A stretch of 6,100 nucleotides of DNA, from positions 1-6,100 of the forward strand of contig JAGUYQ010000062.1 of the NCBI GenBank assembly GCA_020061285.1. The letters run 5' to 3'. Both the position numbers and the translations under genes were made by a program. Below the pieces are notes generated by a model that was not told the origin of the DNA, searched no databases, and was given only the letters and a program-made list of their open reading frames with translations. Each line of letters opens with the position of its first letter. The first letter of the stretch is position 1. Shown here one piece after another: positions 5,210 to 6,100 of the stretch. The DNA comes from Betaproteobacteria bacterium. Its GTDB lineage: Bacteria > Pseudomonadota > Gammaproteobacteria > Burkholderiales > UBA9220.

Positions 5210-6100
5210 GTGACCGTGCCAAATGCGTTTCAGGGGCTGGAGGTGCTCAGTACGTCCGTCCTGCTGCTCGACCAGGCGTTTCAGGTGGTGTACGCCAACC
5301 CGGCGGCGGAGAACCTGTTCGAATTCAGCAACAAGCAGATTCGCGGGCAGCCCTTGCCGCAGGTTTTCAGCGACACCGATTCCCTGATGTCCGCCGTGCA
5401 GCATGCCGTGGATAGCCACGGCAGCTTCACCGAACATGAGCTGTCCCTGGCGGCGCCCGGCCGGGAAAAAATCCTGGTGAGCGGTTACATCACGCCCATC
5501 CAGATGGGGGGTGTCCGTCTGCTGCTGGAATTCCACCAGATCGAGCAGCAAGTCAAAATCGCGCGGGAGGAGCGCATGCTGTTGCAACAGCAGGCCAACC
5601 GGGAACTGATCCGCAACCTGGCCCACGAGATCAAGAACCCCCTCGGCGGCATCCGTGGCGCGGCGCAACTGCTGGAGCACGAATTGCCTCGCCCCGGCTT
5701 GCGGGAATATACCCAGGTTATCATCAAGGAATCGGACCGCTTGCAGTCCCTGATGGACCGGTTGCTGACCCCCAATCGCCTGCCGCGTTTCACCCCGGTG
5801 AACATTCACGAGGTCCTGGAGCGGGTGCGCAGCCTGGTGCTGGCGGAAACGCCGACGGGGGTGGCCATCCGCCGCGACTACGACCTCAGCTTGCCGGAAT
5901 TGAACGCCGACCACGAGCAGCTCATCCAGGCCCTGCTCAACATCGCCCGCAACGCGGTCCAGGCCATGCGCGGCAAGGGGGAGATCGTCCTGCGCACCCG
6001 CGTGGCCCGGCAGGTGACCTTGGCGAAGAAGCTCCACCGCCTCGCCATCCGCTTGCAGATCATCGACAATGGGCCGGGTATCCCCGAGGATATTCGGGAA
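5210..6100 (+). CDS. glnL: Nitrogen regulation sensor histidine kinase NtrB (GlnL), 3' end missing
   Basis: The first 297 residues of NtrB are present, in one open frame that runs off the window end. NtrB autophosphorylates under nitrogen limitation and passes phosphate to NtrC; with PII it acts as a phosphatase. An N-terminal PAS domain (about 8-110, LLLDQAFQVVYANPAAENLF) needs no membrane segment, consistent with a cytosolic sensor. The H-box NLAHEIKNPLGGIRGAAQLL carries phospho-acceptor His139, the same number as in E. coli NtrB. The N-box is NIARNAVQAM (Asn248), and DNGPGIPED (286-294) is the G1 ATP-binding motif. About 50 residues, including the G2 region, should lie beyond 6100, probably followed by glnG (ntrC). 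The GTG start at 5210 is chosen because AGAGGGG ends 6 nt upstream and the PAS domain begins normally; a second GTG two codons later is possible. Confidence 0.94.
   Translation, partial: MTVPNAFQGLEVLSTSVLLLDQAFQVVYANPAAENLFEFSNKQIRGQPLPQVFSDTDSLMSAVQHAVDSHGSFTEHELSLAAPGREKILVSGYITPIQMGGVRLLLEFHQIEQQVKIAREERMLLQQQANRELIRNLAHEIKNPLGGIRGAAQLLEHELPRPGLREYTQVIIKESDRLQSLMDRLLTPNRLPRFTPVNIHEVLERVRSLVLAETPTGVAIRRDYDLSLPELNADHEQLIQALLNIARNAVQAMRGKGEIVLRTRVARQVTLAKKLHRLAIRLQIIDNGPGIPEDIRE

Noticed and set aside
4883..6037. Minus-strand open frame of 384 codons opposite the DUF4124 gene and glnL
   Set aside because: It crosses two well-supported plus-strand genes and the gap between them. The product shows no recognisable domain.
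491..6100. Search for a tracrRNA anti-repeat outside the array
   Set aside because: By eye I found no stretch resembling the repeat, such as GAGCTACAAC, outside 1-490, so no tracrRNA is called in this window.

Overview
The window looks like a chromosomal segment of a GC-rich betaproteobacterium. Rhodocyclales is my best guess, inferred from the gene content and order (aroE-mtgA, and glnA - DUF4124 gene - glnL with a rhodanese gene divergent from glnA). No taxonomic marker gene is present to confirm it.

Layout, left to right. (1) Positions 1-490 hold the end of a CRISPR array: seven full identical 37-nt repeats, one repeat cut by the window edge, and seven spacers of exactly 30 nt. Read on the minus strand, the repeat begins GTTGTAGCTCCC and ends in CTACCAT. 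It closely resembles the type II-C (Cas9) repeat of Neisseria as I remember it, so crRNAs would be read right to left. No cas gene or tracrRNA is visible; they would have to lie left of the window or elsewhere. (2) A perfect 18-bp inverted repeat (491-536) fills nearly all the space between the array and the stop codon of mtgA. (3) A minus-strand pair, aroE (shikimate dehydrogenase) and mtgA (monofunctional peptidoglycan glycosyltransferase), overlaps by ATGA and so is probably translationally coupled. (4) Upstream of aroE are a degenerate ~42-nt tandem repeat carrying hairpins and an intrinsic terminator that closes the next minus-strand gene. (5) That gene encodes a single-domain rhodanese-like protein. 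(6) A ~460-bp divergent intergenic region carries a textbook nitrogen-control promoter: two GCAC-N7-GTGC NtrC sites 30 bp apart and a -24/-12 sigma-54 promoter ~100 bp downstream of them. (7) On the plus strand follow glnA (glutamine synthetase, complete), a strong intrinsic terminator, a likely sigma-70 promoter, a secreted DUF4124 protein, and glnL/ntrB (sensor kinase), which is cut off by the window end.

How the genes work together: GlnL (NtrB) phosphorylates NtrC, whose gene would be expected just past the right edge. NtrC~P bound at the paired sites would activate the sigma-54 promoter of glnA under nitrogen limitation, and GlnA carries the adenylylation tyrosine loop. aroE and mtgA are housekeeping genes for aromatic biosynthesis and the cell wall. 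The array sits directly behind them in the same transcriptional direction with almost no leader, which is the most unusual arrangement in the window. I do not see a convincing entirely new system. The leaderless array with its abutting long hairpin, the hairpin-bearing tandem repeat and a possible glnA leader attenuator are the points most worth checking.
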